In this document: piece after piece, positions 48,401 to 59,200 of the stretch
Position numbering within the stretch: the first letter of the stretch is position 1
Layout: each line of letters opens with the position of its first letter
Source of the DNA: Trichoplusia ni
Taxonomy: Eukaryota > Arthropoda > Insecta > Lepidoptera > Noctuidae
Direction: 5' to 3'
NCBI RefSeq assembly: GCF_003590095.1
Contig: NC_039479.1
Location: 6,820,001-6,884,000 of the forward strand
DNA length: 64,000 nt
The notes under the pieces: model-generated
What the model saw: the letters and a program-made list of their open reading frames with translations, nothing else
What the model was told of the DNA's origin: nothing
The model's database searches: none
Made by a program: the position numbers and the translations under genes

Positions 48401-49811
48401 TGCTGCCGCAAGCGCCCCGCCTCGCCGTGCCCGTCATAGCTGCACTCGCACCCACACAGGTACGTACGTGATATGTGTGCGCTGGGCGAGGTGTGCGCGC
48501 AGCTGGGCGAGCTGCCGCGCCTGGCGCGCCTGCTGCCGCAAGCGCCCCGCCTCGCCGTGCCCGTCATAGCTGCACTCGCACCCACACAGGTACGTACGTG
48601 ATATGTGTGCGCTGGGCGAGGTGTGCGCGCAGCTGGGCGAGCTGCCGCGCCTGGCGCGCCTGCTGCGCTTGGGCGAGCCAGGTGTGGGCGTAATACTCGA
48701 CATGAATTTGGGTATCTTTATATGTTTGTGAAACCCTAAAGTCAAAGTCACGTAACACGTACAATATTAACGAAATATTAATAAAATTGTCCGCAGGCAT
48801 GTGTGGTAGCATTGACCCAGACGGACGTGATGGCGGGCCTCAAGTCCGCCGTGCAGTCGTGTCGCGAGATCGTGGGCAGCGCTTGTGAGGCGCTCGCGCT
48901 CATCTTCTCCAGCAACGCGAATACGGACAGGCTCGTGTTGCAGGTCAGTCGGCGAGAGTATATACTTTAATGGATTATTTTCTATTTAAACATTTTGCTA
49001 TTTGAATAAAAAAAGACCTTAAAACTTCTTAGCAACATGATGATTCTTGCATGCATGTTTGTCATTTTGTTCTGCATTAGATACAGACTGCTCGACGGTG
49101 CGATTCATTCCTTGTGTGAAGATAGACTTTTGGACATTTTGAACTACCTCACTGTTTGCTATCCGTACTCATATCAATATCATCTGGCAGGCGTTAGAGA
49201 CGGACCTGATAGGCACGTTGCTGTCGCTCCTGGAGACCCGGCTGGAGGGCGCGGCGGCGGCGCAGCTGGTCCGCGCGCTGAAGGCCATGTCCCGCTCGGG
49301 CCCGCACGGCGAGCGCGTGCGCGGCGTGCTGGCGCGCTCGCCCGTCTGGGAGCACTACGCCGCGCAGCGACACGACCTCTTCATCACCGCCGCCTCGCAC
49401 AACAACACGCTCGCAGGTAACGCGCACACACACTCGTCACAACTCCTTATCACAAATTTATAACATTGTTTTTCGGGTGAACTTTATCTGCTCTATAATG
49501 ATGGAAGTTGCTAGAGTGCTTGGTAACCGAGATGTACAGGGAAGGTTGTTATGTCAACAGGGAGAAAGAGTCGGACGAAGGGGGGACGCCTTTGAGCTTT
49601 GGTGTCTCTTGGCCCTTGGCAGTGCAAACTTAACAATAGTTCAATTATTTTTAGCTTCCTCATCTGCAAAATGATCTCTTTGCACAATATACAATCACAT
49701 TTTCTGAATCATCTAACAAAGTGTATATTGGTAACAGCGGCCCCGCACACGGCGGGCTACCTCACAGCGCCGCCGTGCAACATCCCGGCGCAGCCGCCGC
49801 CCATCGACTGA
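27437..49811 (+). CDS. Rme-8: RME-8 / DnaJ homologue subfamily C member 13, endosomal J-domain protein
   Basis: Early-endosome protein that recruits Hsc70 and acts with WASH/SNX in receptor recycling. Exons: 27437-27775, 27952-28298, 29601-29736, 30078-30196, 30546-30692, 30884-30983, 31916-32088, 32482-32689, 32998-33153, 33380-33622, 33988-34164, 34554-34751, 35194-35402, 35681-35840, 35934-36034, 36125-36299, 36371-36573, 38826-38946, 39056-39220, 39591-39742, 40140-40341, 40766-40954, 41260-41395, 41764-41954, 42254-42445, 42948-43127, 43550-43711, 44286-44504, 45297-45429, 45792-46055, 46273-46385, 46688-46860, 47333-47564, 48032-48199, 48797-48943, 49191-49416, 49738-49811. Sum 6630 nt, 2209 residues (human about 2243). 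N-terminal PH-like region (TKHSWKGKYKRVFSIGTHGI); GYF-like segment near 975-1025 (EWYYN...GPVSFQQLKDLY); J domain near 1300; the rest is armadillo-like helices with IWN-type repeats (LIWNHT, AIWNSE, LVWDNS). The C-terminus keeps AGYLTAPP. Introns after exons 17 and 34 hold splice-donor arrays. Confidence 0.96.
30356..30515. repeat. Foldback/MITE-like element in RME-8 intron 4
   Basis: A core inverted repeat runs from 30377 (cctaagcatttttcaaca) to 30495 (ttggaaaaatgcttagg), and the similarity continues outward to about 30356 and 30515 (aaatgacactattcat on the left against the complement of cgaataataccattt). Total about 160 bp with a short unpaired centre and no open frame, as expected for a small non-autonomous DNA element. 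No target-site duplication is certain. Confidence 0.5.
36462..38388 (+). repeat. 147-bp tandem array made of RME-8 exon 17 3' end plus its 5' splice site (13 copies)
   Basis: Thirteen units of 147 bp. Each holds ~107 nt of exon 17 (ctcaag...tatcccagcag), the donor CAG|GTAGGTGCGG and 40 nt ending gggctggcgcag. Donors recur from 36574 to 38338. Only the first unit is coding: it keeps TGG (Trp in QLKW, conserved in DNAJC13), whereas the next 12 carry GGG at that point (36473 equivalent). The last unit has one further change (gagtgc instead of gagagc near 38276). Reading through the first donor meets TAG at once. Because 147 is a multiple of three, another frame stays open for 642 codons (36472-38400); this is a by-product of the repeat, not a protein. 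Confidence 0.96.
40766..40954 (+). other. J-domain exon of RME-8
   Basis: Exon 22 encodes EAYAALGLTTGQ...AVRKAYYKLAQQ and the HPD loop (FHPDKNPEGR), the residues that stimulate the Hsc70 ATPase. The following exon (41260-41395) completes helix IV with DRFEAVNQAYEFLCS. All hallmark J-domain positions are intact, so the protein should be an active co-chaperone. Confidence 0.95.
43853..44078. repeat. Interspersed repeat with 3'-tail-like end in RME-8 intron 27
   Basis: Starts tagcttttcgcccgtggcta and contains ctgtaccaaatttcattaaa, cagttcagtggtttagacat, an imperfect (acagacag)n stretch and ends aatattagtaaggatt. These words recur widely in lepidopteran genomes, from memory, and belong to the truncated 3' parts of dispersed elements. 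No coding sequence. A related piece is at 60600-60690. Confidence 0.65.
44820..44990 (+). repeat. Retroelement 3' tail in RME-8 intron 28
   Basis: The stretch ends in tttgaataaatgacttttga followed by repeats of ttttga, which is the typical 3' terminal microsatellite of non-LTR retrotransposons or their SINEs in Lepidoptera. No reverse transcriptase frame remains. The exact 5' limit is unclear. Confidence 0.5.
45027..45230. repeat. Dispersed lepidopteran repeat in RME-8 intron 28
   Basis: Contains cgactaagccttttcccaac, ttggggtcggcttctagtct and gtaccgggg-like words that I recognise as a common dispersed lepidopteran sequence. Here it lies close behind the retroelement tail that ends at 44990. 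No open frame. Confidence 0.6.
46081..46152 (-). repeat. Fragment of dispersed repeat in RME-8 intron 30
   Basis: The words atgtccagtagtggacgaat and gatgattatgatg are the complement of the cactgctgaacgtaggtc / catcatcatcat family seen at 54487-54605. A short 3' fragment of a retroelement. Confidence 0.5.
47805..47945. repeat. Probable dispersed repeat in RME-8 intron 33
   Basis: Contains tgtttgggaagccacgtcaa, ttgtgggtcccggctg and an end in gatgatgatgatatggg, resembling common lepidopteran dispersed sequences that finish in a GAT microsatellite. No coding capacity; family unknown. Confidence 0.45.
48089..48666 (+). repeat. 130-bp tandem array made of RME-8 exon 34 3' end plus its 5' splice site (4.4 copies)
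   Basis: Four full units and one partial. Each has about 109 nt of exon 34 (gctgggcgaggtg ... cccacacag) followed by the donor CACACAG|GTACGTACGTG and the rest of 21 nt of intron. Donors are at 48200, 48330, 48460 and 48590. The fifth copy breaks off at 48666. Only the first copy is attached to an acceptor (ggtcacag, ending 48031) and reads in frame into exon 35 (starts 48797). Reading through any donor meets TGA within four codons. Units appear identical. Confidence 0.95.
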
Positions 49812-52800
49812 CCGCCGGCCCTCCGCACCTAAACACACACAGCTTTCTGAAAGGTACGTCACATTACTACCAGCCTCACGAATCTCTTATGATATAATAG
49901 AAATTTAGATAGACTTACTTGATACAAATGCATTCTTATTGGATATAAAAAGAAAATAGTTATACTGTATATAGTTGCATCCTTCAATTAAAATGCCATC
50001 ATAATTAAAGGCAACGTTTTTTGTGTTCAATTCAAGCGCCTAGAGCAAAATCAATGTTGGATTTGATGGAAAAGTGTACGACATTCAAAATGATGATTCC
50101 AGCTTTTGTAATCCTTTCAGAAACAAGTTGTGTTAGCGAATTTGCCTTGGCGTACTCCGCGGCCTATGAGCTACAAAATTATTATTTCGGTGTAAGATAC
50201 CTCATCTCTGTGTATTATAACTATAGCAATAATTCTAATACGCTTAAACTTTAACTGTGCGTGGAAATCAACAATGAAAAGTTGATAATTTTCTTATGTT
50301 CCGTACGTTCTTAGCCTCATGAAGTACTAACAAGGCAAATTCATATTTGTACTTATGTAAAAATCTAATTAAGAACCTGATCATTATGATATTCTTAAGT
50401 TGTATTGAAGTCTCATAAAAGGTTATATATTATTAACACATTTACTCAGCAGTAAGTGGCACGCTCGAAGTATTACCAGCCAAAGTTTATTTGTGTTTTA
50501 GCTTCGTTCGGCTTAGAACATTGTATAAGGTTTGATCTCTAACGAAAGGCAAATATTATTTACATCATTCCTATACGGTAGCGACATATGTATTTAAGGT
50601 TTTTGTATTAAGATACGCACTTTTTTATGAATATAGGCTAGTTATAACACAAGTGCAAGACAAATATTATTCGTTTGATTCGTATTTATGTATATGTAAA
50701 ATTGTTTCTTTACGCAGTTGCCCGCTGTTAGTTCCGTAATACTTAACAATTATTGTGATTTAATGGCAATATTAACTTAGCAATATTTATACATACTTGT
50801 TAAGTATTTGCTTGTACAAAAACACTGTTATTATTTACGTTTCTCAGCTGCACATCGAACTATAATAATTTCGGCTTAAGACGACTGTCGGGTGATTGTT
50901 ATTCAACTTTGATATACCTATTCATGTCAATAAATATAGGATTCGCACTTTTATATGAACATAGGGTTATAATATTGTGTACCGATAGTCTGTGACTACA
51001 TGACATAGTTTGCTTTTGTACCAATTTTGTGAGTCTATTAATTACACGTTTAAAGGCCTTCTTGCCATATTTAGTTATTGTATTGAGACTGAAAATCATT
51101 AAAAATATAATAAAATATTTTATTGAATTTTGGCTTTAGAATGAAATTAAGTTTATAAGCCTATAAGGCTTTTTATTGATAAATTGGATGTTTTTCTAAT
51201 TCATGTGTAGGTGTAACATTATATTCTACTTGTTTGTTTTACGATATTTAAAAAAATAAGGTTTGAACCTTGAATGAATTATTTACAATAAGGCTTGTAC
51301 ACCAGAAACGGAAAAATGAATAAAATATCTTTGTGTAATATGTATTATACCATTTGTTGATGTAAGTTACGGCTTTTTTAAATGAATGTTACTACTTATT
51401 TACATGAAAATTATGTGTGATAATACTGTAAAAGAAATTAAAATGATTGTTTGTTTTAGTCATATCATAGCATATTAAGGCGTCTACTTGAAATAAAGGA
51501 GGATGTTCTTATCGCTCATTATTAATTGAGTACGTCCTAAAATATGTTTATATGCGCCGACTACAATATTTAGTCGATTTATCGATTTTGCTTGCATTTG
51601 TTCTACTTAGTTTTATTTGCTGCAGCTTTCTGTATCATAGCTTTTTTGGTGATGTCTGCGTCGTAAGAATGATCGGCTAGTTATTTTAGTCGGTGCATCA
51701 CTTGTAATGATAACTATGGAAACGTGAATGGTCATGATGCTCGTGTGTTATCTACTCCCATATTGTCTGAAGAATAGAGATTTTTATTATTGATCAAAAT
51801 TATTGCTGGAGATTTAATTTATTGATGCATTGTTTTTTTGTAGCGACAACAAATTGGGGTATATTTAGAAGAGTCAATATGATTTTTATATTCTAATACT
51901 AAACTGATAAAGTTTGTCACGGAGTACATAACACAGGGCAGCTTGAATGGATATTTTGAATGGCACCATGACGGCAAGCAAGGTGTGATCATATGGATAT
52001 TTTTATATCTAGAAATAAGTTATATCGCTGTAAAATATACGAAGTTAATATATCAGTACGTCTGTTTTATTTAAACAGTTTCCCACTTTCAACGCCTTCC
52101 AATTTCACACAAACACATAAAAGAGAATTTTAATTTTGCTACTCAAAGTACGTAATTGTTATGCCATACATAAACATAATCAGCTGATCAAAATTACTTA
52201 TAAGTTTAAACCTTTTTTGTCATGACCACGCACTTATTGAATGGTCAAATATTGACTTGTCTGCAAAAAGAACACTAGGTTTAGAAAGAAAAACAATTGA
52301 ATTGTACATATATATTTTCTAGAAAAAATATTCACACTATTTATATCGACGCTTTTAAATCATGAAAAGTATCGTCATAGCTTAAACTAATGCTTAAATT
52401 TTAATATATTTATAATACATAATACATCAGGGGTAAGCTTTTAAGGCCGTTTTATCTATTCGATACATAATACTAAGTACATACATGATACAACCATATT
52501 CATATGTTTACCTATTGCATCTAATATTCACACCTAATATAAATTTATCTTAATAAGCTATAAAGTATTTACACGGTATGTTGTTATAACAACAGTTATA
52601 AAATTATCATATGCGAAATACATGCGACAAGAGAAGATCGAATTAGTGATACTAAAAATAAGTATTTTCAAAAAGCTTCCTATGTTATGTTATACATTTT
52701 TTTTCATGGCATCTTATATTTACATTATTCACATTCATCTACTGATTGTAAGTCCATATTTAAATAAACAACATACTTTCCAATACATCTCACATACTTC

Positions 52801-53285
52801 CATCGATTAACAGTTGAAAAATTACAGGAAAGAAAAATTCGAAATGAAAATCATTCTGTACAACCTGATTGAGTTATAAACTAAATATTATGAATTGTTA
52901 TGAGTATCACAGCTTAACAGTATGCTCATTTGGATGTTTCAGTTACTCTAACATCCAATTTTTTATAGTACAAGTATTTGCTACTCACTAAGTCAACAGC
53001 AACATATTATAGTCTATTCGAGGTATTTCAGATCTTTGTCAGAGTTTCGTCGATGACTTTAATCATTGGTCGACTCATGTAATGGGATGGGCATAATTTT
53101 ACTCCAAACCCGTACCAAGGACTAAACTGTAAGAGCGTCCACCACAAATTAGTCAAATGGCAACATTGATTTGCAAAAATCAACCATATTTCTTCGGAAT
53201 AAGGTTGCTGGCAATGTTACATAGTATCTAATGTATGGTGGGCCATATAAGCGAGGTGTGGCGGTATAAGTAGTGTGTTGTGACG
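49812..53285. other. Region between the 3' ends of RME-8 and torso
   Basis: 3.5 kb of AT-rich sequence containing the 3' UTRs of both convergent genes. Possible RME-8 poly(A) signals (AATAAA) occur near 50928, 51318 and 51490. A donor-like CTGAAAG|GTACGTC at 49853 hints at a 3' UTR intron. No exon-like frame or identifiable repeat was found. Confidence 0.45.
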
Positions 53286-56200
53286 TCATAGCGGCTGGTC
53301 CGGCGGCGACGTGTAATGGTTGGCGCGCGGTGGCGGCGCCTTTAGTGGCCGCTCGTAGTTCTCGCCTCGAGTCCAGTTGCGCTTGCCTCTGTTATCGTAA
53401 TAGTTCATATGAGTACTATTCTATAAAAAAAGCGATGTACAAGAATGGATGCAGCCTGCTGATATATAGTAGGACTTAGTGTGTGGACTAGTGGGTAATC
53501 CGCAATATTGCTTGCAGTGGTAAGTCAGTTTAATACCTCATATATTATGAAAAAGTATTGCTCCAAAACTTGCAAAAAAACAACTTCAGAACAGTAAAAG
53601 AAAACACACCAGTTCGAGACACCTTACCTGATGAACATCTTAATATATCGGTAGTGTTTGGGCGTGGGCGGGGCGTCGTCCGCATCGATCTCCAGCGAGA
53701 GGTAGTGGTCCGCGCAGGCGCTGTTGAGCAGCTCGTCCAGCCGCTGGTGCAGCGCCGCGAAGGTGGGGCGCTCGCGAGGGGCGGTGCGCCAGCATGACAG
53801 CATTATGTCGTAGCTAGATAATAGGAATGTTTTAATGGTGAAAAGTATTTTCTCTTTGGTTGTGATAAGTAGTGTTTTAACATAGTTTGGATTGAACATA
53901 TTGATTTGAAAGGATTCGGTAGGTTAAGGATATTTTTAACAAAGCTTTAGCTGGCTTTTCACAATTTTCGATGTCTAAGTGTAGTTTTACTCAGTTCGAA
54001 ATTAGGGGCAATTGGTTTGATTAATATATAAAAAAATAAATTTAAATACACTACAGTTCATTTATGGAGTAATTCGATATTTTATTCTTCCAAATCCAAT
54101 TCATAGTTATACCTACACGTTAAAATAATTTCATAAGTTCTTTCTTTTTTGTTTTTATTATCTGTAATAAAGAACTTTGAATATATTGTATTGAGCGATG
54201 TACAGTTAGTTTCATGACTCACAGTAGAGGGCTGCAGTTGACAGGTCGGGGCATGCGGTACCCGGACCGCAGCAGGCGCGGCAGGCGCGCTCCCGCGACC
54301 CCGGCGTACGGCGCCGCGCCCACTGTCGCTATCTCCCATACCACCACGCCGAAGGACCATCTAGTTAATAATACAAATAGAGCAAAATTTTTCAATTAGG
54401 TAAATTGTATAGGACGCAATTTTGCCCCCTTAGTATGTATAGATTAATTCGGAAAGTCTCGATTTGACACAGCTGTTAATTTAGGAACTTTATCATCATC
54501 ATCATTTCAGCCTATCGCCGTCCACTGCTGAACGTAGGTCTCCCCCAAAGAGCGCCAACCATCCCGGTCTTGGGCAGCCCGCATCCATCCGCTGCCAGCC
54601 ACCATTTAAGAACTTAGCAAAGCTCTATTTTCTCTTTATAGTGTAAAGTTTAAAACCTATTCAGAATATATGCGAAATCCTACTTACACATCACTCTGCG
54701 TCGTGTATATCCTTCTTTGTAAAGACTCGAGCGCCATCCACTTGACCGGCATCTTACCATTGCCTTTCTGTTTATACTGATTCTCCTCATACACATCTCT
54801 TGAAAGTCCAAAATCTGCTATTTTCAATGTTCTATCTGCTGTTACTAATACATTTCTAGCTGCTAGATCTCTATGTACTACTCTATTCGCTGCTAAAAAC
54901 TCCATGCCCATAGCTATCTGCCGGCAAAAAGACAAGAGGTCTAACGCCGTAAGGTCTGTATCACATATTTCTTGGATGTCGTAAAGTTTGTTCACGACCA
55001 GTTTGCTGTCCATCTGTGACTTGCATTTGAACAAGTCGTTTCTATAGTCCGAGGTGTCAATATTGTTGTTATAGTACTTTGCGTGTCGTTTGGATAACAT
55101 CACATCCCAGGTACGCCTGGAAAAAATACATTTGTAAGTAAGCTTTTCTATTCTTTTACAAAAAAATATATCAGTGGATTATTTTATGCAAAATATATAA
55201 AAGAGAATGCTAAATATAAGAACGTACATACACCATTTCTGGGCTTCCTTAAGGCACAACTTCTGGCCCATATATTTTGTCCTGCTTCTACAAAATATTA
55301 AGTATGTTGCAGTTACCTGAGGTAGCTGAGCAGGTCCCCGCGGCTGCAGTATTCGGCTACGATCAGCGGGCGGCGGCCGCTGCAGCAGCCCAGCAGGCTC
55401 ACCAGGTGCGGGTGCGCGCCCACACTCTTCATCAGCTCCATCTCCGACCGGAACGACCTAACCTCTTCTTCCGATGGGAAATCTAACCGTGAAAACAAAA
55501 TGTGTTTAATCTTTAGGTAATGAGATAGTGGATACAAAAAATATTGACTTTTGTCATTCAGGTATTTTCCGGGGGTATATCAACTAAGGATCATGACGAT
55601 GATTTACAACCGTAGCAGAAGAACGACGCACAAGGAAAAGCCGCCCTGAGTATCATGTTGTCGTTATATTCATAAAATAAAATGGAAGGTTACTACGTAA
55701 ACAACCAAGAAGTATTGACCTTTGAGCATCTTAACAGCGACGTGTAGGTTGTTCGGCGCGAGCGTGGCCCGCCGCACGACTCCGAAGGCTCCCTCGCCGA
55801 TGACCTCGTGCAGCCGCAGCCGGTCCGCGCGCATCTCCCACTGGTCCTCCGACTCGCTCCACACCTCTGGGACTTCAGATGTACCGTCTTTTGCTGGCTT
55901 GTCGTCCTGGTATTGTGAATATGGTTTTTAATTATTATACATTGTCTCTGAGGGCTGTGCATGTTATCTCAGCTGTAAAAACTCAAGGGAGGTAGAGAAT
56001 TCAGGTACTGAAAGTCAAAATCTGTTCTAACTGCACTCCACTAGCTTTAGATGTATTACAACAACTAGATTTAATTTTAAAAATATGATTAAATGAAAGG
56101 TAAATTAATATTAAGATTATTTTTATAGTTGTATGGATATTTACCGGTTTGTATGGCGGCACGGAGATGTGTCGTCGTCGCCTACGACAGCGACACAGTA

Positions 56201-59200
56201 GCGCGAGCGCGGCGGCGCCTGCGCAGGCCGCGCCCACGGCCGCGCCCCCCGCGCCCCCGCTGCCGGCGCTTCTTCTGCCTGCGCACTATATCACGTTATT
56301 CTCATTCCAAGATATCCGAAAAAAGTTCAATCTGGACCAAGGCTTGATGATATAAATAAATGTAAGTCATTCTCTACATGGTCAGAATCAATAAAACCTT
56401 TACCAATATAATGATTGTTAGAAGCCCCTGCTAAATCTAGACAGATAACTTACCAGGGAATAAAGCACGTCTGAATGTGTGAGCGGTGAGGTTCCCAAGA
56501 CTTGCGTATATAGACACGTTGTACATTCTGTGACTTTCACCTACTACTTCATTGAAGATCGCCTCAGTTACATTCTGAAGAATAAAAGAACCAATTTTTA
56601 TCGAATTGATACTTCACATTGTGTCTAGGTACAAATTAAGTAAAATTTGTATTTAAAAGTAAAGGAGAGAATAAAAAAATGTAAATATTTACAAGAATTT
56701 TAAAGTAAGTCTTTAAATGTTTTGTGTTACCTACCCCAGGCAAGACTAACAAGTGGGTCGTGTCCGTGCGTAGCGTGACATTATAAGTGTCGGGGGGATG
56801 CGCCGGCGCCGACCACTTGACGCGCACCTGCCACGTGGTGGCGCTGTCCTCGCTCGCCTCTATGTAGACGTTCCCAGGTATATCTGGTAGTTTACGTGCT
56901 ACTAAAAAAAACATAGTTATTTGATAAAATGTCTTACACATACGAGTATTTATAGGAATCCTACCATTCCGCCATTCGATCCGTTTCCAACTGGAGAACT
57001 TGTAATGACTTGTCTTTGTTGTGCCCCAGACACAAGACAAAACAAGCATTTTCCAATAAAGCCTGATCTGTCTTGGGTCTGGGTGGGTTGCACCTATGCG
57101 GCAATTAGCATGCGACACGTCGCACAGTTTTTCAATCCGGCTATCCGTCCAAAAAAGTATAACATATAGAGGAAAGAGAACTTACCATGTGTAGCCGTAG
57201 ACGAGGGCGTATGGTAAGGTAACGTGGTAGTCCCGAACAGCCCCGTAACTTTAATCTCGCATCTATCGTTGAACGACAACTTATCAAAAGTGATTTGAGG
57301 CCATTCATTACGCTTGTTCGGCTGGAATATAAAAAATATATGTTAAAGAGAGCCCCAAAAATCAATAGTAATACGTAATTATGAAAATCATCAAATATTT
57401 ACTAACGATTTAATCAGTTTATCGGGATAGCCCGACTAGTTTTGAAACCAACGTTTGTCCTTAATCGTGAGCGTCAGCTCTTGGCTGGTTCGCGAGTCAA
57501 CGCGTCATTAAATAAATTATTATCAGTCCGAATAAAGAAAATTATAATAATCATGTGATATTTACCAAAACTTTCTTATCACTTGATCCAGTCTCTTGAC
57601 AATTGTTCACTACTTGAAAGCATGCGTCGCCATCTAAACAACAAGAAAGTGCACTATATAAATATACTTTTTTATTTCAAAGTTAAATAAAAATGAACAT
57701 CTCATAATATATGAAAGCGAAAATTTATGATTATGTATTAACACCTCTTCACACTCAAACAGGCCTGACCAATGTTGGTAAAATTTGTTTCGGAGTTGGA
57801 TGATACCCTAGACCTACACTAAACACAGATTTTTTTTCGACTGCGTAAAGTAGGTAATGATAACGTTATTGCAGCTATACCCGACATCCACGCGTTTCCA
57901 AAGATCGCAGCAAAAATATACATATATTTATGAGATAAATCATGAATTATATGTAGGTATTCATGTTGCTTACAGAAAAACGAAAGAAACATGTTGAATT
58001 ACCACGTTAAAATAATGAGAGCTCGGCAATAGCTTATCAGTCTAAAAGCAAGCCATGAACTTGTGGGGAACGGAAGGCCAAACAAGACATTGATTAATTG
58101 CACAAGTATGATACCAGCCGGAAATGAATAAGTGCTCAGATAAGATGGAAATTAATAGACGAAAATAACATTGCGTCCTAGAAAAAACCTTGCGTTGAGA
58201 TCAGTCTGAACAGCTACGACCTCTCAGAGCAGTCTGTCTAGACAAACAGCGTTTCTATAAGTAGAACTGCTGATCGGAAACGCATAAATGTTTTGCAGGA
58301 CAAGTCAAAGTCACGTGATATCGAAAGGAATTTCAATACTTTAGATTTACTTAGGAATATGTTTATCGGGGCACTATTGTAGCCGTCAGACAGGCGTTGG
58401 AGCGCGGGGCTTTCCTATTTGCGGCGCCCGTAGCATTTGCTACTCTCTACGAGATAAATACGGCACTGAGTTAGTAGTTATAAGTGCAGTAAGTGCGCTG
58501 TTAGCACAAATTGCTTACCACCAGTAGTATTCCATGTGAATGATGCATTTACACCTAGTTTTTCCCCAACATCAGCGTAAAATTGGTACTGTATGCTATA
58601 GTTTCTGGGACTAGGTAACATTGATTTGTTGTAGACAGGCACTTCGTCGCCTCCCAGCCATATTAAAGGGGCGCCTTCCTTGAGTATGGCACTCCATAAA
58701 GTGTAGTTTCTTTGAGGTGTTGTACTTAACTCTTCAAATTCAGTGTCCGGTGCAACAAGGGTGTAGTCTATCTAGAAAATAAATGTTTCATATTATAAAA
58801 TAAGAAAAGAGAAAACTCTGAGATGGGCCTTAGTGTTTTATGATCATGAAGCTGGTCAAGTGCGAGTCGTAAAGTCGTAAAGAGCTAAAAAAATCAAATT
58901 TGGCACTACTTATCATATACATGGCCCTTGCAATCGTATTTACTTTCTTACTTATTTGTATAAACGACATGTAATACATCATCGGAGAAAATGATTACTA
59001 TCTAGCATCATGGTTCATGAGATACAGTCTGGGGATAGCGGACAGACGCACAGCCAGCAGAGCCTTAATAATAGCGTTCTGTTTTTACCCCTTGGGTATG
59101 GAGCCCGAAAAACAAATGCAATAACGGTATCACATAACAGCGATATAGGTATAAGATTGCATCGATTTGCTGCCGGGTCGTTTAGCATCGATAAAAACCC

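Noticed and set aside
48007..48812. Arg/Ala-rich frames of 74-105 codons around the third array
   Set aside because: Out-of-frame or antisense readings of the GC-rich RME-8 exon 34 copies.
57420..57530. Possible repeat in a torso intron (gcccgactagttttgaaacc, cgtgagcgtcagctc)
   Set aside because: It recalls dispersed lepidopteran sequence, but I could not match a second copy in the window or define ends.
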